Part shown: piece by piece, positions 35,570 through 48,646 of the stretch
Numbering within the stretch: the first letter of the stretch is position 1
How the letters are laid out: the number at the start of each line of letters is the position of its first letter
Assembly (NCBI GenBank): GCA_025716815.1
Contig: JAIXMN010000011.1
Location: forward strand, 806,001 to 870,000
Reading direction: 5' to 3'
DNA from: Dichotomocladium elegans
Taxonomy: Eukaryota > Mucoromycota > Mucoromycetes > Mucorales > Lichtheimiaceae
Length of the DNA stretch: 64,000 bases
Program-made: the position numbers and the translations under genes
The notes under the pieces: generated by a model
The model's input: the letters and a program-made list of their open reading frames with translations, nothing else
Database searches by the model: none
Told to the model about the DNA's origin: nothing

Positions 35570-36500
35570 CAGGAACCCGCGGAATAAATAAATTCTTTTT
35601 TTTTCTTCTGGAGCAAACGCAATGTGTCGATGTCTTGTAGCGCAGATAGGAGCTACAACAGTAGAGAGAAGCTTGCGCCTCTCACAGCCGCGCAGTGGCT
35701 TTGCGATATTAACCGCCACAATATTTGTATTTATGAAAACCACTGTAGGTACTGTACAACAAATGGCTTGGTGGGTTTGCAAGCCAATAAAGCGATAGAA
35801 ATATTTTATGTATAGTCTTGCCAAGAAAGAAAGAAAGAGAGAGAGAGAGTTAGTTCCAAAGGTGAGACCCCCTCTCTCCTCATACAAAGATTTCTTTGAT
35901 CAGGGTAAACAATATGAATCACCACAGTCCTGAATCGTGGCCCAAATGCCCACCTCGCCGAACGGCCAAGTACTTGACTTCATGGTGGGACAACGAGAGC
36001 AATGCTCCAAGCGGTGCGCCATGATAAGGTGGCTACACCAAGAAACAGAAGAATAATGCCCCCTAATAAACATTGCCTTTCTATCGATGATTGCATGGAT
36101 GCATCACATGGGCCTCTCGTGATAGATAGGAATAAAAGTTGATATTGCTCCACCTTCCGAACCTGTGGAACAATGTGGTCGTTGTTTAGAAGTCACTGTC
36201 GAAGGACTTTATAAAGAGACGGATCGTGTTGTGGTGCTCTCCATGAGGGTGTTGATCGGTGGAGGCTGGTACCAGAAGTGCCGAACGCGGTGTTTCACAG
36301 ATGCTTTGCGTACAGAGTTGTGATCCCGGGACCCCAGCTGACCTTTCTTTTGGTAGAGCGTGCTTGCATGGTTCGATCAAGATCTCGCTCTCTCTCTCTC
36401 CCTTTTTCTCTCTTGGATCTCCTTAATAAATATTGACATCCAACTTCCTGCAAGCGTTCGCTCTTCTCTTCTCCATTACTGCTTGTTTCTTTTTTCGAAT
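35570..36500. other. Intergenic between tandem CCCH-Smr genes
   Basis: AATAAA-type sequence follows the first stop. A GA/AG-rich tract lies at about 35827-35850, and a CT tract at 36388-36402 is probably in the promoter of the second gene. No other feature was seen. Confidence 0.6.
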
Positions 36501-37521
36501 ATGAACGATACTGCCCAACATCCTGAGCTTCGCACAAAGATATGTTCCTATTTCAAGCAAGGCTGCTGCAGAGCCGGTGACAACTGCAGATTTGCCCATG
36601 ATGATGTGTCTAGAGTGCAGGCTTGCCAGTACTGGTAAATGGGTCGTGTCAAGTACTGGGGCAGGGTCGTAGTAACCTTGGCAATGCCGCGAAGGATTTC
36701 CGGCGAACTCTGCCCTCATGCGGATTACTGCACTTTTACGCATCCCATTCGCATTGGCGAACGGTATCATTCTTCAGCGTACCCCAGCAAACTCCCTTTT
36801 CAGCAGCCAACATGTATCATAAAGGAAAGAATGGAGAGCCTCAAGTGGTATTGGAAATTCTTACACCAAGACCCGAAACCTGACATGCTGCCGCGAACCA
36901 ATTTTCGTCAGGAAGACTATGAACATCTCGTATGTCACTTTCTTTGCAATCAGAGTGGATGGTTTCTGGTTTTTTTTTTTTTTTTTTTTCCTCATGTGCT
37001 AGAATCAGCGTAAAACACCCAATGAGTATAGGGCAGAGAGCAAAAAAGCAAAAGAAAAAGCGCGCAATGCCGAAAACGAGGAGGACTATGCCTATTGGAA
37101 GGACGAGTCCTACCGATTGGAGCTGAGTGCCCGATGGGGCCACGCCCATGCAAGCAGCACCATCTTCAAAGACTGTAATCCAGACTATCCATCAGCACCC
37201 TGGATCGACTTGCACGGCCAGCATGTCCACGAGGCGCTTCAATACATACACCATTGGCTTATGAACTACAACGGCCAGACCACGCGCGTCTCTGTCGTGA
37301 CAGGCGCCGGCCGGCACTCACTCACCGCCCCGAAGCTGCGTCCCAAGGTCAAGGAATATCTCGAAAAGTACTTTTCGGTGCGCGAATTCAACTTTGTCGA
37401 GGACTCTTCAGCATCGGGCGGCGTGTATCTCGTGATTCTATGCAAGCATGCCTTTTGGAAAATGCAAACAGGCCGGCTTCAGTGCAAGCACTGTTACTGG
37501 ACCGAGCCAGCGACAAACTAA
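36501..37521 (+). CDS. CCCH zinc-finger / DUF1771 / Smr-domain protein, short form
   Basis: Three exons: 36501-36634, 36695-36929 and 37003-37521, giving 295 residues. Two CCCH fingers open the protein: CSYFKQGCCRAGDNCRFAH (x7-x5-x3) and CQYWISGELCPHADYCTFTH (x8-x5-x3), the second joined across intron 1, which fixed that splice. DUF1771-like helices (EYRAESKKAKEKARNAENEE) and an Smr domain (WIDLHGQHVHEAL, VVTGAGRHS) follow. A Cys-rich tail (CKHAFW, QCKHCYW) is unusual. Compared with the neighbour it lacks the CUE-like part and long linkers. A T20 tract forms the polypyrimidine stretch of intron 2. Likely an RNA-binding factor in mRNA surveillance, by family analogy. Confidence 0.9.
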
Positions 37522-38084
37522 TGGACGCTTGGGGCGCGGGAGGCCTTTCACTCTCTCTTTATGCACATATCCATATACCAATCGTTCCCCTTTTTCGCAT
37601 CTTCATCTTCATTGCCCATCCAAATACATCTTGCCTTCGACCCCACCCCACCCCCCCCCCGTTGAATTTTTTTTTTTAGCCCTTCCGCAAAAAGCATGGT
37701 AGTCTGTGTAACGCCCTTGTAATACTACTACGCTTGTTCTCATTTCATAGTGCCAGCTCCCAGTTACTGTACCTCGCAAGAGACCCTTCGTGCAGATCAT
37801 CATTACAGAAGCTGGGCGATCTCTTTATATGTATCCTGATCATCTATTGACGAAAGCCATTCTTCTTCTTCTTTCGCTGCTGCCCTCTCGTGCACAGAAA
37901 GAATGAAAAAGGAACTAACCATGAATATGATACACACTATGACTTCTTTTTCTTTCCGCGCTATGATCGTTGTACGGCGGGCGCAGCACTGTGCCACTTT
38001 AACACTCACTCACACTTTCTCTATCTCAGGTCAGCGTGCTGTTGCTTCCCTTTCTTTCCCTTTCCACTCTTACTACATAACGCA
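37522..38084. other. Intergenic, nothing recognised
   Basis: C- and T-rich runs lie at 37640-37675. The remainder is the leader and promoter of the next gene. No supported frame. Confidence 0.6.
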
Positions 38085-39738
38085 ATGGCCATTAAGCAAA
38101 TAAAGATCAGGTCCACAGCACAGCATTCAGAAGCGTCAGCGTCTCCCTCTACTCCTCGTCCTGTGCATTATGGGTCACCCGCGCGACGCTCGTCCAGTCT
38201 CAGCTATTCCGAGGTTCCTGATATACAAGGGCAACCATCTCCATCGTCTCAGAACGCCGGTACTACTACTACTACTACTACTGTTGACGATACTATTCCG
38301 TATTATTACCATCATCATTATCCTTCAGAACAGGAGCAGGAGCAGCAGCACAAGAAGCACGCTCGTACAAATACCAGACGTACGTCCCAGTCGATGTATT
38401 ATCCTTCTTCTACAGCACCATCATCATCTTCTTCGCCTGGTATTGTCACCGCCAGTGATCGTTCCGCAAAGACCGGGCGACGCACCTCGACACGGCCAAA
38501 GACGATTTATGACGACAATATGCTACCTCCTTTACCGCCCGTGCACTGGGATAAAGACGTCGGCAACGATGGAGCGTCTGATCATCACTCGCAGAAAAGT
38601 AGCAGCAGTAACAGCAGTAGTAGCAATAACCATTCAACATCGGGGTCGAAGCAGCAGCAGCAACAGCGGTACGACGACAAGACCGAAGAGGAACGACGTC
38701 GAGTGGAGCAGCTTGCGAAGGAGTATCAAGAGATGGAGAAACTCAACAGGGCATTGGAGGATTCGATCCGTTGCGAGGATCAGCGGTTCGATGCCACGTT
38801 GAGACAGTTCCATCAGGACACCATGGTATGTTGAAGAGGAAGCATGGTGTCTGTCGAGAAAGAGAAGGGGACCCAAGCTCACCGCTGCTACTGCTACTGC
38901 TGCTGCTGCTGTTGCTCTCTGTTGATAGGACATCCGCGCGACAGATGGGGACTACAGCACCATCCACAGCAATCTTACGATTCTTCAGGCAAAGATTGCT
39001 TCTCTGCCGCTGTCGCTGAAAGCCTATCTGGTCGATAAACAGACGGCGACGGATCTGTTTGTCAAGCGATGGCCGCATCTTGCACCGGCCCTCGCTCATC
39101 TTTCGAGACGCAAACGCCCAGAGTCCACGGCGCTCGACAACATCATCATCTCGCAGCTCGTCGAGAAGCTCGTGACGGAGCTCCTGACCGACTGGGTGTA
39201 TCAGGCCCATGTGCACATTGGCTTTCCGGCCAACCATGCCTTTGTGCAGATTGCGGCACTCATGGATTCCACCGGCCACGGCCAGCTCTCGCTGCGCTTC
39301 CGCCAGCAACTGTGCAAGATCACCGCAAGGTCCACCACCCACAGCGACACCGGCCATCTATCCGATAGTATCATCAAGCGCTCTGTGGACGAGGCAAAGG
39401 CAGAGGCGATCGCTGCCATTGTCGAGGAGCTGACTCAGCTCTATCACGATCCGCACAACCCGACAAAATGCAGTCATGAGCTCATGGTCAGGATCCACAA
39501 GATCGTCGAGGGCGCGGCCGAAGTCAGCCTCGCCATGCGGAGTCAGACCTGTCCCGTGGTCCCGCTCACGGCCGCATTGGAGGAAGGGAAGGAGCGCTTT
39601 GACCCGTCGCTCTTTGTCATGCAGAACGGATCCGATCCGGACGCATCCATCGTGCAGCTGGTCATTTGTCCTCCATTTGTGTTTTATGAGAATCAGCAAC
39701 GCTTCCTTACTATGAAAGGAAAGGTCATTTGCTTTTAG
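38085..39738 (+). CDS. Unknown protein: low-complexity N-terminus, coiled coil, globular C-terminus
   Basis: Two exons: 38085-38825 and 38929-39738, giving 516 residues. I do not recognise the family. Residues 1-200 are Ser/Thr/Gln/His-rich with short homopolymer runs (Thr, His, Ser, Gln). Residues about 205-247 are strongly helical and charged (EERRRVEQLAKEYQEMEKLNR), suggesting a coiled coil. The C-terminal 270 residues look globular and helical, with few low-complexity runs (IASLPLSLKAYLVDK, LVEKLVTELLTDWVYQ). The single 103-nt intron has a CTG-repeat polypyrimidine tract. No signal peptide or membrane helix is visible. The C-terminal half is the best target for a structure search. Confidence 0.75.
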
Positions 39739-40591
39739 GGTTATTTCCAATAAAAACAGCCAGCGAGGGGGGAGGGTTAGGGAAGGGGTCACTTTGCTTA
39801 GAACTTAACTTTCAATGGATATCGCGCCAGCAATGTGCCAATGAACATGCAATGAGCCTATTTGTTGTCTCACACAGCAGGCTGCATTGCTCTCTTCCCA
39901 CCCCCTCCATTCATGGAATGGGCCAAGTGGCCCAAGTATCTTGATTATCGCATCTTGACCCTGCGATGACAGGGCTGGAAAGTTCTTTCAGGTTGCGGGG
40001 ACGATAGACGAGAGTTCCAACGCAGGAAGACTTTGGCTATGTAATACTAGACAGTACTCTACTTGGGATGGTACTTGACTTATGCTTGATATTGATCCTA
40101 AGTCATATGCTGCTCAACTTGGTGCTTGATGAAAATCGCTCATGGTTTCCTTGTTAATAATAAAACCCATAGGGATGCTTCCCAGGAGGCAGAAAAAATC
40201 ACGAATGAATTGCTAACGCGAAAGCTGACTCCTCCATAGAGAGGAAAGCCTTTGTTTATGAGGTGTGAACATGATAACTGACAATGTTTCTATCAACAAA
40301 GCACGTAATGAAGAAACACTGCCCTCGCTGCTAACATGACACGTTCTGAGGCACGCAGCCATTTAGATGCCTCTCTTGATATCATGATAACGACGACGGA
40401 GCCAGCAGCGGCTGGCAGCAATGATGGCACGGCACCAAGCAATTTCACAGGCTACTCACGCTGCTAAGCTATATATCCATATTTCGCGCCTCGAACGGAG
40501 TCTCTTTTTTTTTTACCCCGTCATAAGCCGAGTGGGAGAGAGCAATACCTACAATAATGGGATGTGAGCGTCTTATTTTTTGCTGCTTTAC
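39739..40591. other. Intergenic, nothing recognised
   Basis: A CAATAAAA-type sequence follows the previous stop at about 39748. The rest is AT-rich without long frames. Confidence 0.6.
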
Positions 40592-42108
40592 ATGAAAATG
40601 TCGGATGCTGAGGAGGAGCTCGACGTTGGTTCCAAGATTTCCATGGTTGCGGCATTGCGCGCCCGTTGCGAAACGGTAATGCACGAAGCGGTAGAGCTGC
40701 AGAAGCGCGATGGCTTCGAAGGGCTATACCGCTACACCAATGCGCTCAATGCTGAAATAGGTTTTCTAGACAAGGTAAAAAGGGGGGAATCTCTTTGGTG
40801 CTGGCCCAAGTGCGAACAAAACACACAAATCCGGCTTCGCCCGTTCGCGATGACAAAGCAAAACCGTTGGGCTCTTTTTTTTTTTAGTTATTAGAGGATC
40901 CCACTCGCATCAAGAAGGAATATATCCAGAGCTCGAATCTCAGCTACCTCGAGGCCGTCCACGAGGCCATGGCCAGCACGTGCAACATCAAAGAGATCAT
41001 GCAGCTGATGAGCGTCCCACCATCTGATGATCGCGTCTGGATGCCGCGCGCCGCTCAAATGCGCAACCGAAGCGTCAAGGTGGATGTTGTTGCAGAGAGC
41101 GGTCTGGTTTGGATTAAGGTGATTGCGCGGAATGCCAAAGGCTTGCGATTCGACATGGCAGGGCTGGAGCATGAGGATGAGGATGAAGAAGACGAGTTGT
41201 CGAGCGATGACGATGATTTTGCTGCTGCTGCTGCTGTCGCCGGAGGGTTTGACCAACTGCCGATATTCAAGAAAGCTCGGGAGTATCTTGCGAGCGCATC
41301 GGCGCATCAAGTCCACTTTCGCACGCCGTTGGTGGTGTTTGCCTTTATGCGACTTGATGCTGCTGAAGACGGGCTGATTGAACGGATCATGAACCAGCTG
41401 CGCGACATGGGCATTGTCGTGCATACCGCCGCATCGGCCGGTCTCGAGGACACGTACAAGCCCCTCCTCGGCGATTGGCCGCTGACGTCCCTCAGCACGC
41501 CCGCACTGAACCTCGACGTCAGCACCGTACTGGCCCTGATCTCAGAAATGGCCCACAATCCCTGTGAACCGAGCCAGGTCGAGGGTGAGGCGCTCCAGAT
41601 CCAGGCCGGGCGCGAACAGATTGCGCCTGCGCTGCCGGTACTCAAAGCGATCGTCGAAGGCAAGGAGCTGTGCATGGTTCAGAGCGCCTATGACCGGCTG
41701 GAGAACATTGTCAACATTGTCGGCGGACACCGTGAGCAAGCCAGGTTTCGATTTCTCTTCCGGAAAGATGAGCATGACGATGCTGCGTCGTCGTCGTTCG
41801 ACCGAGGGCTGTGGACTCAACTTCCACCGCTGCAAATCAGCGTCATTCCCGACAAGCCCTCCGACCGTTTCAAACGGCTGCTCGAGCCGCCCTCTCAGAA
41901 GGGCAAACTGAACAACGGACGCAAGATCAGGACTCGGTTTTCCGAGTTCCATGCGGTGATTTTCGGCAGTGGCGACGCATACCGCATGACAACCGTCACC
42001 GCAATCCAGTGGATGGAAACAGCCCTTGCCGACGCAGGCTTGACGAGCATCGCCATCATATCACATGAGCCTAGGTCTTTGGCAGAGCAAAAGATGAGGG
42101 TCTCATAA
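40592..42108 (+). CDS. DUF1308 (C7orf25/UPF0415 family) protein
   Basis: Two exons: 40592-40774 and 40888-42108, giving 467 residues; a second in-frame ATG lies at 40598. The layout follows the C7orf25/UPF0415 family: an N-terminal helical part (LQKRDGFEGLYRYTNALNAE), SSNLSYLEAVHEAMA, a KVDVVAESGLVWIKVIARN block, LNLDVSTVLALISEMAH, EGKELCMVQSAYDRLENI and a C-terminal VIFGSGDAYRMTTVTA, ISHEPRSLAEQK. DUF1308 resembles PIN-type nuclease domains in predictions, so an RNA-related role is possible but unproven. A Glu/Asp-rich insert lies near residue 150. The exon 2 start has a T12 tract as acceptor. Confidence 0.88.
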
Positions 42109-43416
42109 ATCCTAGATCTATAATAAAGAGAATAGCTGCATAGGACAAGACGGCAAAAGTGGTGTTTATTTGCTTCGATATTTTGTTTTATGATACGGGG
42201 AAAGGGCGTTGGTCATCGGTATGCTTATAGGGTATCTGTACGAGAGCGAGAGGGGGTGTACGCCCAATTCTGTTCCTTGCATGCGAGCTAAGCAGGCACG
42301 TTGTTGCCGGATAAAGTACATAGGCAGGGCACGTGGTAGATTATACTATAAGGACGTGGCTATTGGTCCTGAGACATACTATATATATATATGAGTTTTC
42401 TTTGATCTTGTTTAGTCTAGAGATGCCAAAAGATCTGCTTGTGTATCTTTCTTTCCCCCCCCCTCTCTCTCTTTTTTTTTTTCTTAAATGGGGGGTGGGA
42501 AGAAGATGTAGGCGTATTTTAACCATGTTTAAGTTAAAGTAGAAGAAAATTGGGGGAGCGGGGAAGGGGGGGGAGAGAGCGGTAAATATGCGCGCCTGTA
42601 AATAGACACACCGAACAATTCGCATCGGAGAAAGGACCAAACGGGGTGCTTACCGTTAGGAACTTTATGCCTTCGCATGATTACTCACGTTGACACATTT
42701 TTATATCTAGATAAAAGATGACGAAGGTCATCGGCGTAAACAAATTGGGGTTTCTGGTATTACCTTTTTATGTGTGTCTCCCTCTCCGCCGCTTTCTCCC
42801 CCCCCCTTTTTTTTTTTTACCTTCCTTCCTTTGTGTCTCCGGTAGCCAGCAAAATGTGACTCATTATCCGACCTATTCGCATTTTTGCGCAACGAGACAG
42901 ATTGGGGAGGGAGTGGGGGCAAGAGCCTGGGAGCATAATGCGGCGTCATGACATCAGCGTCTTCGCTTCCCATACACACACCATGACAACATGAATAAAG
43001 TAGAATGTCTCCATTGCTATCATGCTGTTTCCTTTATCATTTTTTTTTATTTATTTTCTCGTAGCCGTATATTTGCATATATTATATAGGACTTCTTCGC
43101 TGGTCACAAAGAAGATTTATGTATGTATAGGGTTGCGGAAAGAAACTATTTTTTTCGTTCTTAGAGCAGAGCCATCCAAGAGGAGAGAATATGTCCATAG
43201 AAATGAGCCGAATGTGTTGTTGAGGGAACGTGTACTGTGTATGATACATCCAAGGAGGAGGAGGTAGGAGAGGGGCTGGATGGTGGTGGTGGGGGGGGGA
43301 GATCGAAGGGGGGTATATATGGGAAAATAGACAAAATGGTCGCAATCGGAAGACGAAGGAAGAAGAAACAAGAAAATGCGGATGGTGCACATGTGGGTGC
43401 GTGCGTGCGTGCGTGA
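42109..43416. other. Intergenic with homopolymer tracts
   Basis: C- and T-runs (42447-42480, 42798-42818), a G-run (about 43286) and a GTGC repeat (43396-43415) are present. Frames up to 157 codons at 43082-43555 on the minus strand are antisense shadow of the small CxxC gene and repeats. Nothing else was recognised. Confidence 0.5.
43396..43415. repeat. (GTGC)5 microsatellite
   Basis: A perfect tetranucleotide repeat sits directly 3' of the small CxxC gene's stop codon, so in its 3' UTR. Confidence 0.85.
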
Positions 43417-43690
43417 TTAAGCCATCCGGGCTGCCAAGAGCTCGGTGTCCGATGATAATATGCTGGTGCCGGTGCCGCACTCGTCGTTGGGATCGATGAA
43501 GCAGGTGGTGCATTGCTCTTCGTGGGCGGTGTACACATCTGTCCGATAAGTCCACTGAGAAGGATGCACGCCGTTTCTAGGACAAGTCGCCTTTGGATGG
43601 ATGAGTCCAACAAACTCCATTTACCGTTCTGCTTTGTCTTACCTGATGTTGCGGAAGCCAAGCTCCGCAGAGTTCACAAGTAGCAGGCAT
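43417..43690 (-). CDS. Small two-CxxC protein (possible zinc ribbon)
   Basis: Two exons, minus strand: 43690-43643 and 43590-43417, giving 73 residues with a 52-nt intron. The protein starts MPATCELCGAWLPQHQ and later has EEQCTTCFIDPNDECG, so two CxxC pairs about 45 residues apart that could bind one zinc ion. I do not recognise the family; its small size and acidic tail give no function. The start was chosen because the upstream exon, joined in phase, supplies the first CxxC. It may instead be part of a longer transcript whose other exons I do not see. Confidence 0.5.
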
Positions 43691-46600
43691 GATGTCGGAT
43701 AAGGAAAAAGAAAATGAAAAAGCAAAGCGGAAAAGTCAAGGGGTAAAATGGGGCCCTTTTTATATTTTGTCTGTCAAGGTGTCAATTTTTTTTTCTGGAA
43801 AACAGTTGGCATGTGGTCGATAAGGACACTCTCCAACTGCATCGCCCTCTCCCCCCAAAAAAGAAAAAAATCCCGCACATCCCCCTTTTTTTATAAAAAA
43901 AAATCTCCCACCCCCGTATCTATCTCCCCCCCCCTAAAGTCAAAAACCCATTGATACCTACAGTATTTGTTTTCTGTGTTACCCAACGTGCTACGAGTCC
44001 CAGCTCTTTATCTTGCATGTTTGGTTGTCTGCACGATGATGTTGTATTATTTTTTTGAGCGGGCTTTCTTCGTACTTGCTGCAGACAGAAAATTTCCCCC
44101 CCATTCGCATTCCATTGATTACTACTATTATCTGCCCTGTGTGCTGTTTTCTTTCGGCATCCCTGTGCGACCGATTGAAATTGAGCCTGAAATTGCATTA
44201 ACTTCATCCAACTTCTCCCAATTAGCCTTGTACACTTCATTCTGTTAAATAAGTCTCCTCCGCATTAACTCATTCTCTTTCATGACTATTGGATGGATAA
44301 GACCAAGATATCGTGTGCCCTCCCTTCTATACCATCCGCCCATTCTTTTTTCTAGAGAGTGAACCAAACGAATCAAGGCTCGCTAGCACAACCTACGTAA
44401 ATCAGTTGTCAACCTTGATAAGGTTTATATCACGTGCCGTACGTATCCCTCATTCCCTCCCCCCCATCCCTCCCCGTGCCAAATAGGCATCTTTCTTTGA
44501 GGTCATAGGTCCTATTAGGAATAGCGAGAGAGAGGGGACACGGCAGCAGACTTTGGGCAGTGTCAGGCGACCTGCGCTTGCGCGAGGACAGGGCCTCGTC
44601 AAGCACCCGGCCCCGAAATAATAATAATAATAAACGCCTGGGATGATAACCAATTTGCTCCCATGTTTGGTCAGCTTCTAGGGGGAGGGGGTCATCAAGC
44701 CCATTTTCATCACCATCGTCGTAGAATGGGTAAAAGAGCTCAGGAGAGGGGGGGGAGGTGCCCTAAAAAGGGAGGGCGCTACTGTAGCTTGGGCTTTGAG
44801 AAAGTTTAGACTGCGCTCCAATAGAGAGTGAGATATCGTCCTCCCCCCTACAAATGCGCTCATTGGGCGTTGATATGGTTGGAACATCCTTAACCATGAA
44901 GCATGTGCTCACCCAAAAGACAACATCCAAAAATGGATACAGCATGTAGCCAGCCCGTGCAAGGTTGCTTTGCAGATTCGAGGATTCTTTTCTGGGAAGG
45001 CTTTCGCAGCTGTTCACGACGTATTTCCTTTGATATCTTTTAGAATGTTTAATCTAAAAAAAAAGGTAGCGTTTCATTTTTGACATATCATACTTGTGTT
45101 TGGACCATTGACATAAGCACGGGTGACCCAGGAGGCGAAGGAAATGTTACATCGGTAACCACTCCCACTCCTGGGCTCGATCAATGCGGCGTAGGGAATC
45201 CGTCAAGCCCTCTTCTTGCTTAGTCTACCAAAGCACCCTTTGGATAAATCGATGCAAGAGGGAAGAGACTTGCGTGTTTTGGCTTTGCCATGTCTTCCCT
45301 GGTGCTGGCAAGCCCATCCATGTCTCTTGCCTACTTCTTTCCACTTGAGCTGCTTACTACTACAACTCTATGGCTTTGGCCCACCTGATCGTTAAATTGA
45401 TAATACCTGGAGCAGATATTGCGTCAATTGGCATCACCCTTTTTTTACTATCGCGCTGGTGTCCCACGTTAGGAACACGGCCCATGAGCTTTTCCGAGTG
45501 AAATCAGCGTCGTAGACCACTTGTAGCCCGAAAGGAGATCCACGTTAGTTGTCGGCCGTCTCACCTAGTTGTTGATTTGAAAGACACGACGAGCGGCCAC
45601 ACCCGTTGGGGGTCACTTGCATCTTTTGTGAAATAGAGAAAAAGACACTTATCCCTCTGATCTATATACATGTCTAATGTGTTCAGCATTCATAGCTTCC
45701 CAGGGAGGATGCTCGCGCGAACTTGAACGAGAGGCCACATCTGGCGTCTCTCTCTCTCAAAGCAGTTTGCATATAGGAGCTGGATCTGATCGTGCTTGAG
45801 AAACCCGGGATTACGTAGTAGCGGTTTCCTTCCTGGGGGAGGAAGTTGTAGAAGGCTTGCTTGGAGTGGTTTCTTGGCAATGGCCCGTATTCTGCATGGT
45901 TCGATGCCAATTCGGCCTCCTGCTTGTTTTGCAGTACAATCAGCATTTCCATTTCTCGCGCCGATATTTCGTCAGAGCCAAATATCGTCACAGTTGATAG
46001 ATAGACTTCTCAGTTGGAAACCTATAGATTAAGAGCTTCTAGGCTTTCCCCGATGGGTGATATCTGTAGCGTGCATACGCAGAACCAGATTATGGATACA
46101 GATTTGATTAAAGGACCATGTACCGGCTTGATTTTGCCCTGTCTTTTTCCGCGTCTGTGTTGGAGTGTATGTATGTATGTGTCTGATGACTTGATACGGT
46201 TTGCACGAATTGGGAGATTTATGAGACCGGTCTATATAGGCTGGCGACTGAACTCTACAGTAGTTAGTTGTCGGCCAAACAAGATACAATTGTCTGTATG
46301 CAACCTGACCTAGAAAAGCAATGGCCAGGCGCAAGTTGTTGGTAAAGACGGGCCTAGCTGCCAAAATCCCATGACGGTTCGGCACCAGCCAAACCCTATT
46401 TCTACAAGTACGTAATGCAGGACACCGAGAGAGAAATACGGAACCACTCAGACGACGCGCTCCAGCGCCATTTGCTAAACCCCAAGATCACCATCGTCTC
46501 ATGCGCAGGTCAGTGCGTGATTGACTCTGTTCGAGCATGCCTTTATTGTTGCATAGGCTTTAATGTGCTGACCATCCCACCCCACACACAGACTCTCACA

Positions 46601-47727
46601 TTATCGAGACATAGCCGCTGGATAGAGTAAATTGCGTCCTAAACTGTGAATCCACCTGACTCAACGGTCGCAAAACAAATTCCGCCATCCAATGTCTAAT
46701 TTAGCATTACAAACCACCGTCTTTACGGTCGCTCATTGTCTCTGAAATTACAAAAGAATGCGCCTGGCTAGAGTTTAACATCAACGCATACGCTGCTTGG
46801 TGGACATTTTGTGAGTTGGTTTGGGTGGGGAGGTATTGGTCGATCGGTGGCCTGATTATAGCACTATCCATATCCACCACGTCAGTGCTATTTCTAACTT
46901 GTCAGACAGAATTCAGCAGCGCGAGAATCTTCCTTGCCAACTGGTTCTCAGAACGGAGGAACGCTTAGCGCACAACGTTGGTTACATACTCGACACATTG
47001 CTCCAGCAAGGGAATCCAAGGTGTAGACTGACAAGTGCGTGTTTCCCAAATAGCGAGGGCTAGGTTAACCTAGGGCGGCACCAGGTCTGCTGTTACTCCT
47101 TTTTTGAGGCGAAAGGCGAAGAAGAAGGTGAGAAAAGGGAGACATGAATCCCGAACTTTAGTTAGTATACGCGATAGCAGATGGCAGTTCAAGACCCCGG
47201 CGGGGTATCGTCCGATATTCTCTGTACCTCTTGACAGCAATCTGACCCAGGTACCATCGATCGTTTGCTTGGAAAATACCTGCAAAATTTGGATGTTGAT
47301 TTATCAGAATTTTCATCACTATTCGCATAGGATCCAAAGAAATGATGATGGAACCGTGGGAAGTTAGCGGACAAAACGTATTAATTGCGCATCTCACAGG
47401 ACGTATACTAATCCCCACATTTCTCATGACATGGTAAGGTCATGCGTTACATAAGTGCGGGCAAATGATTGCTTCGCACACCGTCTGGAAATATCCCGGT
47501 GTATTGTTTGCCTGGAACAGGTATTCACGGATGAACTTATTGAAACTCTTCACCGTTTTCTGTTGCGTACAGTAAGGCACAACCAAAGCAAAGGATGCCA
47601 TCTACAAGGTGATGCAGAAGATGAAGTTTAGGCTTAAATATGAAGACTTGATATTCGAAGCCTTTGAGTGCAAATTCTTCCCAGCATAAGGGACGGTTTG
47701 GTCACTTCATCGACAGCTGTTCTGACC

Positions 47728-47771
<44 letters not shown>

Positions 47772-48604
47772 CTACCAAGGCACGAACGCCAACGCCGAAG
47801 CGGATTGCACATCGTTCGTCCCATAGCTCTTGAAAGATCAGTATGCAGTCAACTCATTTTGGAGAATCGCGTTCTGAGATAGTGTCAGAACAGACTGCTT
47901 CCACAGGAAAATCACCAACCCGTGCGGAATGGTGTGGAGGGCCTCGAGAGGTATACCTTTGTCGGATCAAAAAAACGGTCGAGTCTGAGAAACTTCTCAC
48001 TTCCGTTCCTTATATGGCTCAGAGCTTTGTATTGCTTGGAATATACCTGACTCTTTGTGAGAGGACACAAATGCACATAAGAATCCTTTCGATCGTTTGG
48101 GCGGCTCGGAGTGACTAGCCAGAGAAGTACCACGTGTCAGTGTCGGCATTCTTTCGGGTAAGATGGGGTGGAGGGATAGCACATATGATATGTTACTCTG
48201 TTTTGCCCAAATCATACCGTTGGCTTATGCCAGTAACCAAGTGATATGAAATGCTTCTCGCTTTTGTAGACGATAGATGTCTCCTGTTGTAAACTCGTTT
48301 TGGGTCGAAATGGAGGCTAAAAATTGAAAGATACATTTCCATCGGAGCGTGAGTATTTAGTTCGCCAACGATTACACCTTTCACGGCTAGATCCTTGTGG
48401 CCATCTTGTTTCGTAGTACTCCGCGCGTTGAGCTGCATTACACTCTTTCCGGAAACATTTTGCGCCAAGAGCGGACAATAATTTACCACATTCTGAAAGT
48501 AAAGTTTACGCAGTTGTCAAGGAGGGCTTGACAAGCCTTGATTTTTATAAATTGCGCATGGTCGCTACAGTAACATCCTCTATTCTTTTTGTTACACTAC
48601 CTAC
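43691..48604. other. 4.9-kb gene-poor, AT-rich region
   Basis: No recognisable protein was found; frames do not exceed 118 codons and lack domains. Poly-C/poly-T runs near 43850-43930 are the promoter side of the CxxC gene. A (TA)20 tract lies at 47731. A 35-codon piece at about 47580-47690 (plus strand: DAIYKVMQKMKFRLKYEDLI) has coding-like composition and may be a relic. This marks the border between gene-dense and repeat-rich sequence. Confidence 0.5.
47731..47770. repeat. (TA)20 microsatellite
   Basis: An uninterrupted TA tract of 40 bp, the longest simple repeat in the window. It can extrude as a cruciform and is a favoured target for TA-specific transposons. Confidence 0.95.
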
Positions 48605-48646
48605 TTAACATGACCGCGTTCATTCACGAAGACGGGTTGGAGGAAA

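Noticed and set aside
45898..45908. GGTTCGATGCC, a match to the tRNA B-box
   Set aside because: No A-box at the right distance and no cloverleaf or acceptor pairing around it.
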